Positions 17,136-28,770 of a stretch of 64,000 bases of DNA are shown one piece after another. The translations under genes were made by a program, and so were the position numbers. Under the pieces are notes generated by a model. The model was not told where the DNA came from. It did no database searches and saw only the letters and a list, made by a program, of their open reading frames with translations. The DNA comes from Myrica gale (lineage: Eukaryota > Streptophyta > Magnoliopsida > Fagales > Myricaceae), in assembly GCA_963930655.1 (NCBI GenBank), contig OZ005608.1, positions 22,097,271 to 22,161,270 of the forward strand, written 5' to 3'. Each line of letters begins with the position of its first letter. Position 1 is the stretch's first letter.

Positions 17136-17840
17136 TTATTATAGGGTTCATGGTGACCAAAATTTTATATGGATAATATTTAACGGTGTATGGTCTATCT
17201 CTCTCAACTATGTGGTTAAGTTAAAGTAAACGATTTAAAATTCAGAAACCATTTAGCAAAGAATAGAATGCACATCTTGGTCTAATTTCTTAATTTAAGC
17301 CTGCACATTTGAAAAATCAGAAACCATTTACCAAAGAAGAGAACCAACTAAGCAAGTCATGGGAACTTAAACGAAATTGCCATTGAGATAATCTGAGAGT
17401 CAATGTCGAATGGAAACATATTAGAAGAAAAAAAAAAGTAAGAATGAAGAAGGGAGAGAAATAATAATGAAAAACAAGATATTTAAGTGGTTCCATATAG
17501 AAGACTTACCTCATTTACTTTGAAAGCTCTATTCTGTATTATAAGTCCATATAGATTAAAAAGTATAGATAATATAAAACAAAAATATTTCAACATTTAA
17601 ATTTAAATCTCTACATATAAAATTTGAATTTTGATAACGATATCTTTGATATCGTGATAAGTTCTACTGTGAAAGTTTTCTTTTGTATTATAAGTACATA
17701 CAGATTAAAAATATAAAAAATATAAAATAAAAATATTTTTACATTTAAATTTGAATATAGATAGATAAGCTCTAATAATATTGCCATATATACACATAAA
17801 GAGGTTTTGTATATTCAAGTCATGACGAATCAGCAACTTC
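17136..17840. other. AT-rich gene-free DNA
   Basis: Contains a loose internal duplication (CATATAGATTAAAAAGTATA near 17550 and CATACAGATTAAAAATATAA near 17700). No gene seen. Confidence 0.45.
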
Positions 17841-18039
17841 GGCTGTGTTTGTTTCGTAAAATTTTAGTGTTGTTAAAATTTTAGGTATTGGGTTTAGTGA
17901 AAAAGGTGAAGAGAGAGGTAATTTTTTATATTTTTTGTAGTAAATAGTAATGATTTGATGGGGAGAGAGAGATTATATTGTAATATTTAATTGTGTTAAA
18001 ATTTTAGAGGGGGTAAAATTTTTGAACACAAACGCACCC
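17841..18039. mobile_element. Tourist-like MITE, copy 2 (best preserved)
   Basis: Ends GGCTGTGTTTGTTTCGTAAA and, reversed, GGGTGCGTTTGTGTTCAAAA form clear inverted repeats typical of Tourist/PIF-Harbinger MITEs. A TTC trinucleotide flanks both sides, a possible 3-bp target duplication. 199 bp, non-coding. Confidence 0.6.
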
Positions 18040-18384
18040 TTCGCATGTTGGGATCTCACGAGCCCATAATAGGGAGAACTTCTGTCGGCTGTCCTGTATG
18101 GAATCCCCAACGTAGAATGAATACAGCTGCATTCTTAGCGACAATGAAAGAAAAACTTATAAACAGAGGTGTATTGAGACAGCGACCATTTTAAGAGAAA
18201 ATCCAATGCTATTTAGCAAGAAAACAAAGCAGTAACCAGAAGTTAATTTACAGGTAAATAAAAAGGAGAAAAATAGTTACTTTTTTTTGGTGATTTAAAA
18301 AACCCCATTGCTTCCTATTTTATTTTCACCACCAGGCAGCAATCCCAAAATGTTTTCTGTGTTGGAAAACGGGGTGACTGACCA

Positions 18385-18567
18385 AGATTATGATTGTGTT
18401 GTAAAATTTTTGATATTGAGTTTAGTAATGTTATTGAGTTTAGTGAAAAAGTGAAGAGAGATAATTTTTTATATTTTGTAGTGAAAAGTTATGATTTGAT
18501 GAGAGAGAGATTATATTGTAGTATTTTATTGTGAGTTGGTGAAAAATTTTTCATGTAAAGAGACCCC
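18385..18567. mobile_element. Tourist-like MITE, copy 3
   Basis: Shares GTTGTAAAATTTTTGATATT, GTTATGATTTGATGAGAGAG and ATTATATTGTAGTATTTTAT with copies 1 and 2. The ends are more worn. Confidence 0.5.
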
Positions 18568-19378
18568 AAGAATAATACATCATCAAACACTAACGAGGAT
18601 TTTAAAAAATATAATTGATTTTTTAGTCTTTATTATCGTTTCAGAATACTTTATTTTTATTTATTTTTCGAATAAAAAGAGAGGTATTTTATAATACCTC
18701 ATTTTACTTCTCTCTCTCTTCTTCTCCCTCTACCAACGATCGAAACTCAGACCAAACGGAGGGCTTCACAAGCCACATACCATCCGGGTACAGAGAACGT
18801 CGGTGATAAAGCTCTCTTCGTTTAAGTTTTTAAATATTCTATAAAATTAACACATGGTACATTCCTTGTCAGATGGGCTTTGACCTTTATAAATTCCACA
18901 GAAAGTGAAAACAGTCTCATCTAAAACTCAGCACCACTGCATTGCATGAGGGTACAAGCGCATACAGCCCATTGCTGTGTCGGCTTTGGTAAAGAAACTA
19001 AACTAAACTGTACAGTATGTCCAATTGTGCCGATAACTGAATAAAAAGCAGGGGAGTTAACAACCATGTTATCATGGATCTGACAAAAGATCTAGATCAG
19101 ACATTAGGAGAAGATGCGGTTTTGGATATCAGTTCCTCTAGCCACTTCAAACATGCCCAACCAGGACATTGAAGAAGCTCACCAAATTCTGCAGAGGTGG
19201 TTCTGCTGTCTCGTTAAAGTTAATAGGAGAAGTGCCCTGACTTCTCTGTAAAAAAGTAAGTTTAAGCATGACACCATTTCCTTCTTGAATGAATGTGTTT
19301 AGAATTAATAGCACAAGAATTTATCAACATAAAACCAGAAAGTACCCCTTTCTGAGAAAAGTTATACACTCCGGTTTT
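18568..19378. other. Gene-free DNA downstream of the DPH5 remnant
   Basis: AT-rich. About 18880-19370 could hold the former 3' untranslated part of the DPH5 remnant on the minus strand. No other gene was recognised. Confidence 0.4.
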
Positions 19379-20055
19379 CTATCTGTTCCAGAGTTCCCCC
19401 TTTGAGTTTGTAAAGTCGAGCATTTCTTCTTCCACAGGATGAGTCTTGCCTACTATGACAAGGCAATGCAGAGGTGTTCCAAAATCAATCATCTGCAGTT
19501 GCCTCATTGTACCTGCTACTATCCTCCGATCCTCACTTCCCAGCCGAGCAAACCCCACACAATCAGTCTTCACTGTATGCTGCAGGAAAAATTTGAGAAT
19601 CACCAGTTATCAACCAATGGAAATTATTTTTGCACAAAATAAGACTTTAACGTCAGAAGAATGGAGAATAATTGCAGCAGAACGTGGAGTACAAGGGCAT
19701 GGTAGAAGGAAGGCTATAGTTGTGACTTGTGATCAGTTATATACGAGCAACTCAAAAGATAAATCAAACTCAATAAATGTCAACCATTTGATTACAGTAT
19801 AAATTATAATTGGGGTCCTCTGCCTGTATACTGATTAGACCAAAAGCAGTGGCTAATTCCCATTAAACCTACTGAAACAAACATAATCCCCCCCCCCCAC
19901 AAAAAACCCCTCACATATACACAACTACACTTAAATGATTGTCGTGGATAGTATGAAGCCATGAACCTTACCAGATTCTTCACGCATCTCCAAGAGCTGA
20001 TCAATGCAAATGTTTATTGTCAAATATCTAGGTGGTTGATACTGCTTTTCTTCCC
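19350..20055 (-). pseudogene. DPH5: Truncated, frameshifted DPH5 (diphthine synthase) remnant
   Basis: DPH5 is the methyltransferase of diphthamide synthesis on elongation factor 2. Only two 3' exons are seen. Exon 19972-20055 reads EEKQYQPPRYLTINICIDQL and LLEMREES, with normal splice borders. Exon 19579 down to about 19350 reads TDCVGFARLGSEDRRIVAG, DFGTPLHCLVIVGKTHPVEE and EMLDF, the conserved C-terminal block. After the splice, AYSED runs into TGA because about two bases are missing before TDCVG. A base also seems missing after EMLDF, since the next frame holds the family-like KLKGGTLEQI. The catalytic N-terminal exons are absent from the following 3 kb, which is repeats. I infer a decayed gene fragment; an intact copy is presumably elsewhere. 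Confidence 0.8.
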
Positions 20056-20163
20056 CTGAAAGGATTGACAGGAAAAAACCAAAACCGAGAGATAGTAATC
20101 AATCTCCACATTGTTAGATGTGCAGACTAGGGCTGAACAAAACCGGACCACAGACTTGATTTG

Positions 20164-20486
20164 CGGTCGACTGCTATTCCCGTTAAAAAAACCAGTTCAG
20201 ACCGGATTTATTAATATAAATAAAAAAGTTTTTTTATATAGTTTTAGGGAAATTAAAAATTTAGTCACTGGGTTTTAGTATCGCTGACAAAATGGTCACT
20301 TAACTTATTTTTTTTACTTTTTGGTCACTGAGAATATTTAGTGGTGACTTTTCACTCCATCCGTCAAACCTCCATTTTTTTAACGAAATTGGAAGCGGTC
20401 GAGCTCTTCATGTAGCGGTCGACCGCTGCAAGTTGTCGTTGACAAATGGAGTGAGCAGTAACGGTCGACTGCTATTCCCGTTAAAA
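20164..20486. repeat. Direct 25-bp repeats flanking an AT-rich insert
   Basis: CGGTCGACTGCTATTCCCGT plus TAAAA occurs at 20164-20188 and again at 20462-20486. Between them are GGTCACT-type motifs and other CGGTCGAC-like copies. Repeat-derived; family unknown. Confidence 0.5.
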
Positions 20487-20853
20487 ATTATTTTTTTCTT
20501 GGTTAATTTGGGAGAAGGAGAAATGTGATCCACATTTTTTATAAGGTTAAAGAAGTAGACTTATTGGCTAACCTATACACTATCGTTAAAATGGCATAGC
20601 TCTAAAAGAGGTGGTGAGTCATATCATGTAGGATAAGTTTTTTTTTATTGATTACTTTAGAGAAAAAGGAAAGGAAATTGACACATTCTAGGGGGTCAAA
20701 AAAAGTTAACGTATTGAATTAACCCACCCACCAACTCTAGAAGGGCTCGATACATTAAGATTCACTAATAGAAAGCAGTTACGGAACTTGAACCTTGGTC
20801 ATAAGGCTCTTCTCCCGGAGGATTCGAATGATAGGCTATGTGAGTCATGCAAC

Positions 20854-21669
20854 TTTTTTTTTTTGGTTGAATAAGATCGTGAGGATATCATTGCATTGAA
20901 TTCAAAGTGTAATATATAAAAAAAATCAAGAACAAAAGATTCAAGCGCAACTAAGTTACAAAAAGGGCTAGCGAGATCCAAAAGGATTGATAAACCACAA
21001 ATGTTTCATACCGGGCAGAGAGAGTGGGTGGTGAAAACGGTAGACGATACTACCAGAACCAAATAGAAGCTATCATTAGAGCTAAGAACAAAGACAATAT
21101 AGAGAAAACACAACAGAGCCCACAAAAAGGGCATCAAAGCCACTAAATGGCCAGGATAGCCCCCTCGGGACAGAAAAAACCAAACAACCACAACAGAAAA
21201 AGTAATAGCAAGCCGCAACATGGTGGCCAGAAAACCACAACAGAGACTCGGCGGCGCGTGAGATTCACATGAGGCACAGGGAGCGCGTGAAGGCCACGCG
21301 TGGCCGGAGGGACGCTTGATCGTGCTAGATCTGGGCGGCGCGAGGCGACATATCGACGATGGACTAGCCGAAGGAACTGAGTCGGATGAGCTAGGCATGT
21401 CCTCCAAGAGTCAACGAAAAACGTTGGGATCTAACTTCCACTTCTAAGAGCAAAAACTAACCTAACAAGACCAATAAGAGGAGGGAGAAAAAGGGGATAG
21501 ATCCTGGACACAAAAGTTGTGTCGGGACAGGAGGGGGGCCTCCCGCCCCCAGAGAAGCTGAAGGGAGAAGAGATTGGACGAAAATCCTAAAGGTGTTCTA
21601 GAGAGAAGACAAAGACTCTCTCTATAGAACATATTCTCTGGATGTAGTCCTTGATGTCGAAGAAAAATA
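20854..21669 (-). mobile_element. 5'-truncated non-LTR retroposon (LINE-like)
   Basis: The 13-mer TGAGTCATGCAAC occurs exactly at 20841-20853 and 21670-21682, immediately bounding an 816-bp segment. On the minus strand the segment ends in poly(A) (T-run 20854-20864) after ATTCAATGCAATGATATCCT and CACGATCTTATTCAACC. A long target duplication with a poly(A) tail is the hallmark of target-primed reverse transcription. No reverse transcriptase motif is visible, so only the 3' part or a non-autonomous relative is present. The perfect duplication suggests a fairly recent insertion. Confidence 0.7.
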
Positions 21670-21682
21670 TGAGTCATGCAAC

Positions 21683-22100
21683 CCACTCTGTTTACTATCT
21701 GCAAACGAAGTTGAGGCATGACATGCTTACGTAGGCAATTTATGAGAAATTGAGCACGGATACTCATCCTGTGTTGCCGTTTCATATATCCTTTCTTCAA
21801 TCTCAGCAAATGATTTGTCATTTGTCAAGGATAAGTGAACCCCCCTCCCCCCAAAAAAAAACTATCTATTTGGCCCTGTTTGCCTAAAATCCTTTCCTTA
21901 AACGTGGTTCTATAATTTAGGGTGATGTTCGTTTTGAAGGTTTTTGTAAGATTTGGAGAGTTTTGTGAATTTTTGTGTTGTTAAAGTTGTATTGATGTTT
22001 GTGTAGAGATTGATGATGTGTAAAAAAATGACGATGATGTTTAAAGTTATTGTTTGTAGATTATTTTTATTGGAATTAATGGAAAAGATAAAAGAAAAGA
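21683..22100. other. Gene-free DNA with a possible MITE end
   Basis: GGCCCTGTTTGCCTAAAATC near 21874 resembles a Tourist-type end, but no matching right end was found. Confidence 0.35.
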
Positions 22101-22360
22101 AAATATTTAAATTTATGTTTATTTATAATATTTATTATAATTACGATTTTTTTAATTTTGATACAAATATAATATATTTAAATTTATGATTATTTAAATA
22201 TTTATTATAATTAAAAAAAATTAATTTTGATACAAATGTAAAATATTTAAATTTATGATTTTTAAATATTTATTATAATTACGATTTTTTAAATTTTGAT
22301 AAAAAATGTAAAATATTTAAATTTATGATTATTTAAATATTTATTATAATATAAATATTT
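22101..22360. repeat. Tandem repeat, about 70-bp unit, 3-4 copies
   Basis: The motif AATATTTAAATTTATG recurs near 22101, 22171, 22241 and 22311. Each copy is followed by TATTTATTATAATTA and a TTTTGATACAAAT-type tract. Very AT-rich; copies differ at several positions. Confidence 0.75.
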
Positions 22361-23115
22361 GAAATTAATTAAAAATAGAAAAACGAAATGAGAAAGTGGA
22401 AAAGTGGAAAGCAGAAGAACGAAAAAGAACTAAATGAGCTATTAAAATATTAAAATGCTGTAAAAATGGGAAAGTGCAACTAAAAGTCTCATGTGCTCAG
22501 GCGGAAAGCAGGGGACACAACAGGGGGAAAGACATTGAAATTCTAACTTTATTTTGGTCTTTGCCGAACGTGAAAGTAGGTATAATTCGAATCCAGCATT
22601 TTTTCAAAAAACGAACATAGCCAGCATTTTTATCCAAAATAAATGGGAATCTCCATTGTTTACCACAAAGAAGAATCCACTTATTTGGCAAATGATCGAA
22701 GGTCGACACATATAAATTGATATTTATAATACTAAGCTTAATACAATTTGAGCTAATACCTCTGGGTGGTGGATTTTGGGGGTTGCATTGGAATTGAAAG
22801 AGAGCCGTATAACAAGCAGCTTTTTCAACGGCGGACATTGTTCTAATGCCACAAATCTTTATACGTGTACAAGACAACCGTTTTCTCACCGCCGCCATAA
22901 ATAAATCCTGTTCCCTCGGCAGTCGGCCCCCAAATCGTGCTGGGGCGGGCGCCTCTAAGTGGAGAGCTTTTGATGAAACTGATCACGGTCACAGGAGAGA
23001 TTGCAACGTCGATCTCCCGTTGTTTCACCTTTCGTGAACCCCCGTTCTACAAATCTGACACCGTTTCGTGCCAGTTATACTACATACTCTAAGCTGTTTA
23101 GCATGTAAGAGAAAA

Positions 23116-26100
23116 ATGTGGAAAAACGTTTTCCATCGGCTTGCTATCATTAGACAATACTCCAGGATTTCTCCCCCACCACCCGCTTATGCCGAGCCAG
23201 TAATCCGGGTCTCCAACAACATAGCCCGGTTGGGTAGCCCAAAGGAGGGCCCAAAACCTCGGCAACTACTATCTTTGCCTCCCTTCCCCGGCTACCCTTT
23301 GCCGGGAAAGAACTCGGTCAACGGTCAGCCGCCTCGCGTCACCGCTATCAGTTGGGTCAAGTATTATTTTGATGAAATTAAGGAAATTAACGACTCCGTG
23401 ATTCAGTCCCATTTCAACAAAGGCCTTGTGAGTATTATATTGTCGAATTTTGGAGCTTTTGAATCGTTTCTTTTATTTGTCATATTTTGGGGTTGTGTTA
23501 TTTGGTTTTATGAGGAATCCTGATAAAGTTGTCAATTCTACCGTTCAATGTGTAATATTTTTTTTTTCTCTTATGCTATTGGCTCTGATGAGAATGCCAA
23601 TCAAATTCTGGAAAAGAATGAGACAGGAAATACTGGAGTGCCATTTTTTTCTTATGCTCTTCGTCTTAAGTTGGAGGTGTAGTAAGAGGGTTTTGAGCCC
23701 TTTAACATAGTGTATTGACAAACTTGTATATTTTTCTTCCTCATGATCTTTTTAGGTCCAGATGGAATGCCCTAGTACGGAGGACTCCCATAGAGACAAG
23801 AGAGGACAAATGAAACCAATGAAAAAGGTATTGGTGCTAGCATATAAAGGGGACTGTCTTTTTTCGAGAATTCTAATTACGTACCTCTTGTCGGGGAGAT
23901 GACTGCCTGGTGAAGTTCTTCTAGTGAGTCGTCAACCTAGTGGAATACCATTCTAACCTAAAAGCTGTGAACTTAACCACTCGTATGGTTTCGGGCGTAT
24001 ATTAACCAACTCGTTATAGATAGGCTGTTAGTTACTTTTTTTTTGGGTAAATTGCAGACAATGAATCGAACTTGATCTTGCGATCTCACTTTCCATCCTG
24101 TCTTAAGGTTGATGAAGTAACATTTGAGCTAGAGCTCATTCGCAACTTCTTTTAGGCATGCAGGAGAAGGATAGATGGATATTCTTTCTTTTCTCTCTCT
24201 TCTCTTGCTCTTTCCACTTTATTTTCTTCTTCTATTTGTAGGCTGTATGCAAGTTTATACGGATTACTTGATCTGCAATCATACAGCTGACCTACAGATT
24301 AAGCATAATGAGGTCATGGAGACTGGGGCCAGAGTTTACATTCCTGTATCAGTTGCTGAGACCAGGGTTTCCAAGAGATTTGACACTATACCTAGTGGAA
24401 CACTTTATCCAAATGCCGATGAGATAAAATACCTGCAACGGCTTGTCAAGTACAAGGCATGTCTTACATTTGAATCATATCTTGTCTCCTTTCTTATTGT
24501 TTGAGTTGATTTAAGAGTTGTTCCGATGTTTCCTTCCAATACCTGCTACTCACTGGTTATATGTTGACATCTATGTGTGTCTTATCACCTATGTCAATCG
24601 TTTGGTGATTTAAGATACTGTATCTCCCTTGTTGTATCTCAAAAATCTGCACTTTTGCTAATTTCTGTTTAGCAACGCTTTACCACTGCATTCTTGGGTT
24701 GATTCCATTGTCTGTGCTCATATTTCTATTTGCAATTTGTGGGTTCAAATTTCAGGACCCTGCTATAATTGTGCTAAATAAGCCCCCAAGACTGCCAGTT
24801 AAGGTTAGTGTCCTGTTATCCTATTCTTTGCAGTGTTTAGAATTTCGTTGAAGCATATTGTCTTGCCATTTGATCTTCTTATATGTAACAATGTTCTTAG
24901 GGTAATCTGCCAGTTCATAACAGCATGGACGCATTGGCAGCTGCAGCTTTGTCTTACGATTATGATGAGGGTCCTAAGTTGGTAAGCTGTGGTTTCCTAT
25001 GAGTACCGTGTACTAATAAAAAAATGATTTTTATGCTAGGAAGTTATTTACATTTTTGGTCTTAGATTGTTGTTGCTGCTTTTTCTTTGTCTGAGATGAT
25101 CGTCCTCGTGTGATTGCTTCGTGGCATCAGGAAGTTAGTTGAATAGGATAGTGACCAGTTGGGAAAGGAGATATGTGTTGTGTCTGACATATATCCCAGA
25201 TTGAATTCGTGTGATTGCATACAAAAAGAAAGAATTTTGCTTGTATTTATCTCGTAAATGGATATTTGAGCTTAAGATTCATATGTTAAAGATGAATCTT
25301 GTATTCTGATGAAGGCCCTAGAAGGGGAAGAATGAGACTTGTTGAAAAGGGGGTGGACATGTGATAAGCACATGAGCTCATTAATGACATTTTGGGAATA
25401 TTTAAGTTAATGATAGTTTTATAATTTCAAATAGGGATAAATAAGGGCTTAATGGTCAATCAAGCATTAGGGTTTCTCTAGGTTAAGTTTAATTAGTCGT
25501 AACCCTAAAGGATTATTCATTCATGTTGAGACTTGTTGATGACGGTTTGTTTTGGCCTTGGAGACTCTTGAACTTTCAGTTCTTTAGGGTTCATAGCTCT
25601 TGGAAGACTTGGGCTAGCTTGGTGCAATTCATTGAATCCAAGTTAGAAATCTTATCCTTGCAATTCATTGAATAGGGTTTGATCTAATCTATCATTTTAT
25701 CTTCCTTCGGATTTTCGAATTATGTTCTTGATATTTGATTATCTTTCTATTTCAATTTCTAAACCTTAATCTAGTTAAATCTCATTGATTTGTCTAGATT
25801 AAATCCCTACCTAAACCAAATCTCATAAACCCTAGATTCTCAATTTGGAGACTGCGATTGTATAAATTGGTGGGTTGTTGTTGGATCTGGAGTCGAGTCC
25901 TCAACATATTCCTCTTCAGGATGTCCAAAAATACATGTATGTTTTGCAGAATTAGAAGGTGCTATATATTCAATTTCGTAATTACTGATGAAAAACACAA
26001 TTCTTAACAAATAATTAAATTGTGTGACCTATAAAAAACTAAAAATTCATTTAAGAAATTACTTGTTTTTTAATGGATAATCCTGCCATTTCAAAGCAAG

Positions 26101-27881
26101 ACATTTAATTTTGGTTGTAGTGTGTATTATTTGTGGGATTCTTCGGATAAAAATAAATTTATTTGTTATTCCTGAAGTGTTTCTCTGCGGTAATGCTTTC
26201 CCTGGGGTCTTTTAGAATATTTGTTGCTTGCTGCTTGTGAGTTGTGATTCCACTACTATTGCAAGTAGCTATTTCAGAATGTTAGTTCTCTTTAGCAGCT
26301 CTCTGTTTGCCATTCTCATAGAGCTATTTTGTCAGGTTCATCGACTTGACCGAGAGAGCAGTGGCCTCCACTTGATGGGAAGAACAAAGGAAACTGTAGA
26401 TCATCTTCAGTGGTTATTCAGTGACATAGATAAAGCAAATTCCTCTTCTAAGGTACTCACACCCATGCTGCTGATTGTTCTAATTAAAGCAGGGGCAGCG
26501 AATGTAGCATCTGGAACATGATGGGTAAAATAGTTTAATCGAATTTTTTAGTCAGACTGATACGCTGATATGTAATCTTAGGCTTGGAATGACGCATGTA
26601 AAGCAACATATCGGAGGTACTGGGCTTTGGTCATAGGCTCTCCCAGGGAAAAGGAAGGCTTAATCTGCGCTCCTCTAACAAAGGTTCCCTGGCTGTCTGT
26701 GGCAACAATGAGTATTACCTTCCAGAAATGGATGTGTCTGAAAGATATAAATGACTTGAACGTATATCGATTATCATTGTTTGCAGGTGCTTCTTGACGA
26801 TGGGAAGACTGAGAGGGTCATCCTGGCCCATCAATCGGGTTTTGAACCTTATCAAGAGGCCATAACTGAATATCGGGTTCTTGGTCCTGTGATAAATGGG
26901 TGCTCGTGGGTTGAACTGCGTCCGCTTACTAGTCGGAAGCATCAGGTATCATGTTGCATGCTTCTCTCTGTCTCTCTCACACACACATAGAGCAGTGTTC
27001 TTATTTCACAAGCAAATATAAATCTGGAAAGCCAAATCGACTGTTCTATTTCCTTTATATGTCTTTGGACATACAGGTTCAACTTCCACACTTGTCTTTC
27101 GAAAGAGTGCATGCGTCTTTTTCTTTCCTATTTCAGTTACATGTAGACTGGTGAAAAGCATCAGCACTGTCTGGTATTAGGGTGTTAAGAGTCTTGTCAC
27201 TGTACCTACATGATATATAGTACAACAATAATATAGTCGAAGATTTGGTTTGTTGTTATGAAACTACATTTTTGGCTTTGGCATTTTAAAGGCGAAGAAT
27301 CTTCCCAATTGTTCAAAAGATGTTTTGGAATTATTTAGTGTCCTCAGGCTTCTCATAGTTAACCATTCTTCGGGAATCAGCCACCCGAGGGCCCGTCTTC
27401 TTCCCCTCTCTTTCTTTCTCTCTTTCATTTGATATATGTGAATCCGTAAATTGACTTTTCAACTTTTGTATCAAAATATATCTAATTTTTTATTGTCTTA
27501 TTACAGCTCCGAGTCCATTGTGCCGAAGCTCTAGGCACTCCAATAGTTGGTGACTATAAGTATGGTTGGTTTGTCCACCGGAGATGGAAGCAAATGCCTA
27601 GGGTTGATTTTGAGCCTACAACTGGGCAACCATACAAGTTGCGGAGGCCAGAAGGTCTTGATGTTCAGAAGGGAAGTGTGTTATCTAAGGTCCCTTTGTT
27701 ACATTTGCACTGTAGAGAGCTCGTACTTCCTAACATCGCAAAGTTCCTTCAAACTTTGGATCAAAAGCCAGAAAACTTGCATCCTGCACAAAGCTTGAAG
27801 CCAGATATTCTTCGGTTCGTGGCATCAATGCCTTCCCACATGAAAATTAGTTGGAATCTTATGTCCTCCTATTTAATATAA
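23116..27881 (+). CDS. RNA pseudouridine synthase 3, mitochondrial-type (RluA family)
   Basis: RluA-family enzyme converting uridine to pseudouridine in RNA, probably in mitochondria; it resembles At1g78910. Nine exons: 23116-23427, 23756-23827, 24298-24456, 24756-24803, 24901-24981, 26336-26452, 26582-26683, 26787-26945 and 27507-27881, giving 474 residues. The first real ATG is 23116; the reading upstream begins with GTG. The N-terminus MWKNVFHRLAIIRQYSR suits an organellar presequence. An S4-like region (about 75-165) precedes the catalytic motif HRLDRESSGL with Asp229. Family blocks SRKHQ, LRVHCAEALGTPIVGDYKYG and PLLHLHCREL follow, ending ASMPSHMKISWNLMSSYLI. Intron 3 has a GC donor (AAG|GCATGT). 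Intron 5 is 1.35 kb and may hold old repeat DNA. Convergent with the next gene. Confidence 0.95.
24048..24150 (-). repeat. tRNA-derived SINE-like fragment in PUS intron 2
   Basis: On the minus strand TAGCTCAAATGTTA (A-box-like) and AAGTTCGATTCATTG (B-box-like) occur about 45 bases apart, as in tRNA-derived SINEs. No tail is resolved. Confidence 0.35.
25340..25906. other. Possible LTR-derived fossil in PUS intron 5
   Basis: A block with TGTTGA at the left and TCAACA at the right, rich in AGGGTTT/AAACCCTAG motifs, looks like a solitary LTR of a plant retrotransposon. No flanking duplication was found, it has no coding part, and the family is unknown. If real it is an incomplete old relic. Confidence 0.25.
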
Positions 27882-28770
27882 TGCAGGAAATTGTGAGCGA
27901 CCTATGTTTCTATAGATTGATTTTGGGGTTGGTTACTATAATTTTACCATCTGTTACTGTTAAAAGTAAATCTTGCTTCAATAGATGTAGAATGTTTTGT
28001 TTCTTTTTGGGCATGTACAGTAGATGTAGTTTCATGCATGTTTTATGTTTCGTGACATATCCTTAACTCATTGAGTTCACTGCAGTTCTAGTCACTCTGT
28101 TCCTTCTCCTCGACCCCTCATGATCGGTTTTGTTTCAGTGATGCATATTTCAATCCAGATGCAATTTGCTCATTCCTACATTTGATACGAAATGATGATT
28201 TAAAATTAAAATTAAACAAGTATTATTAAATAATGAAAAAGAATGCAACAGCGGAGCAACATCCGACTGAGTCTTTCTTACATTTGAACTTACAGCCGCG
28301 ACAAAGAAAACAGAGCATCTCCTTCCAAACAACCAGAGTTCATTATATACATGCCCAAACAGACCATCTTTGATTTACACCCAAAAACAACAAAAGAACA
28401 CAGACCAAAAAATAAATAAAAAATTAGGTAGTCAACATGAAAATTTCAATCACCAACCTAAAACCGATACAAAAATCACATCATAATGCCTGTCCTCAAA
28501 TAAGCCCCCGGAACAGTCATTAGCTGTGCGAGACAACCCAACACTGACGTTCTGATGCTACCATTCTCCATTTCCAGTGTTGCGTAGTCTAAGTTCTTCT
28601 CCTGGTACGTTCATTATTGTTGGCATCCTTCAGGTAATATGTCAGAGGAATGGTAGCTGCTCTGTGATGGATCCAAGCAAAAAGATCTTTTGGAGGGGAG
28701 ACGTCCAATGAATAGAGCAATGCAGAGTAGCCATGCGGAGAATACTTGGTTATAACAGCCCACCGTATGT

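Noticed and set aside
21006-21407. 133-codon reading with hydrophobic stretches
   Set aside because: It lies inside the retroposon bounded by 13-bp duplications. It shows no reverse transcriptase or endonuclease motif and is probably chance or untranslated element sequence.
22101-22360. CRISPR-like array
   Set aside because: Repeats are AT-rich, imperfect, directly abutting at about 70 bp and without unique spacers, in a eukaryotic genome.
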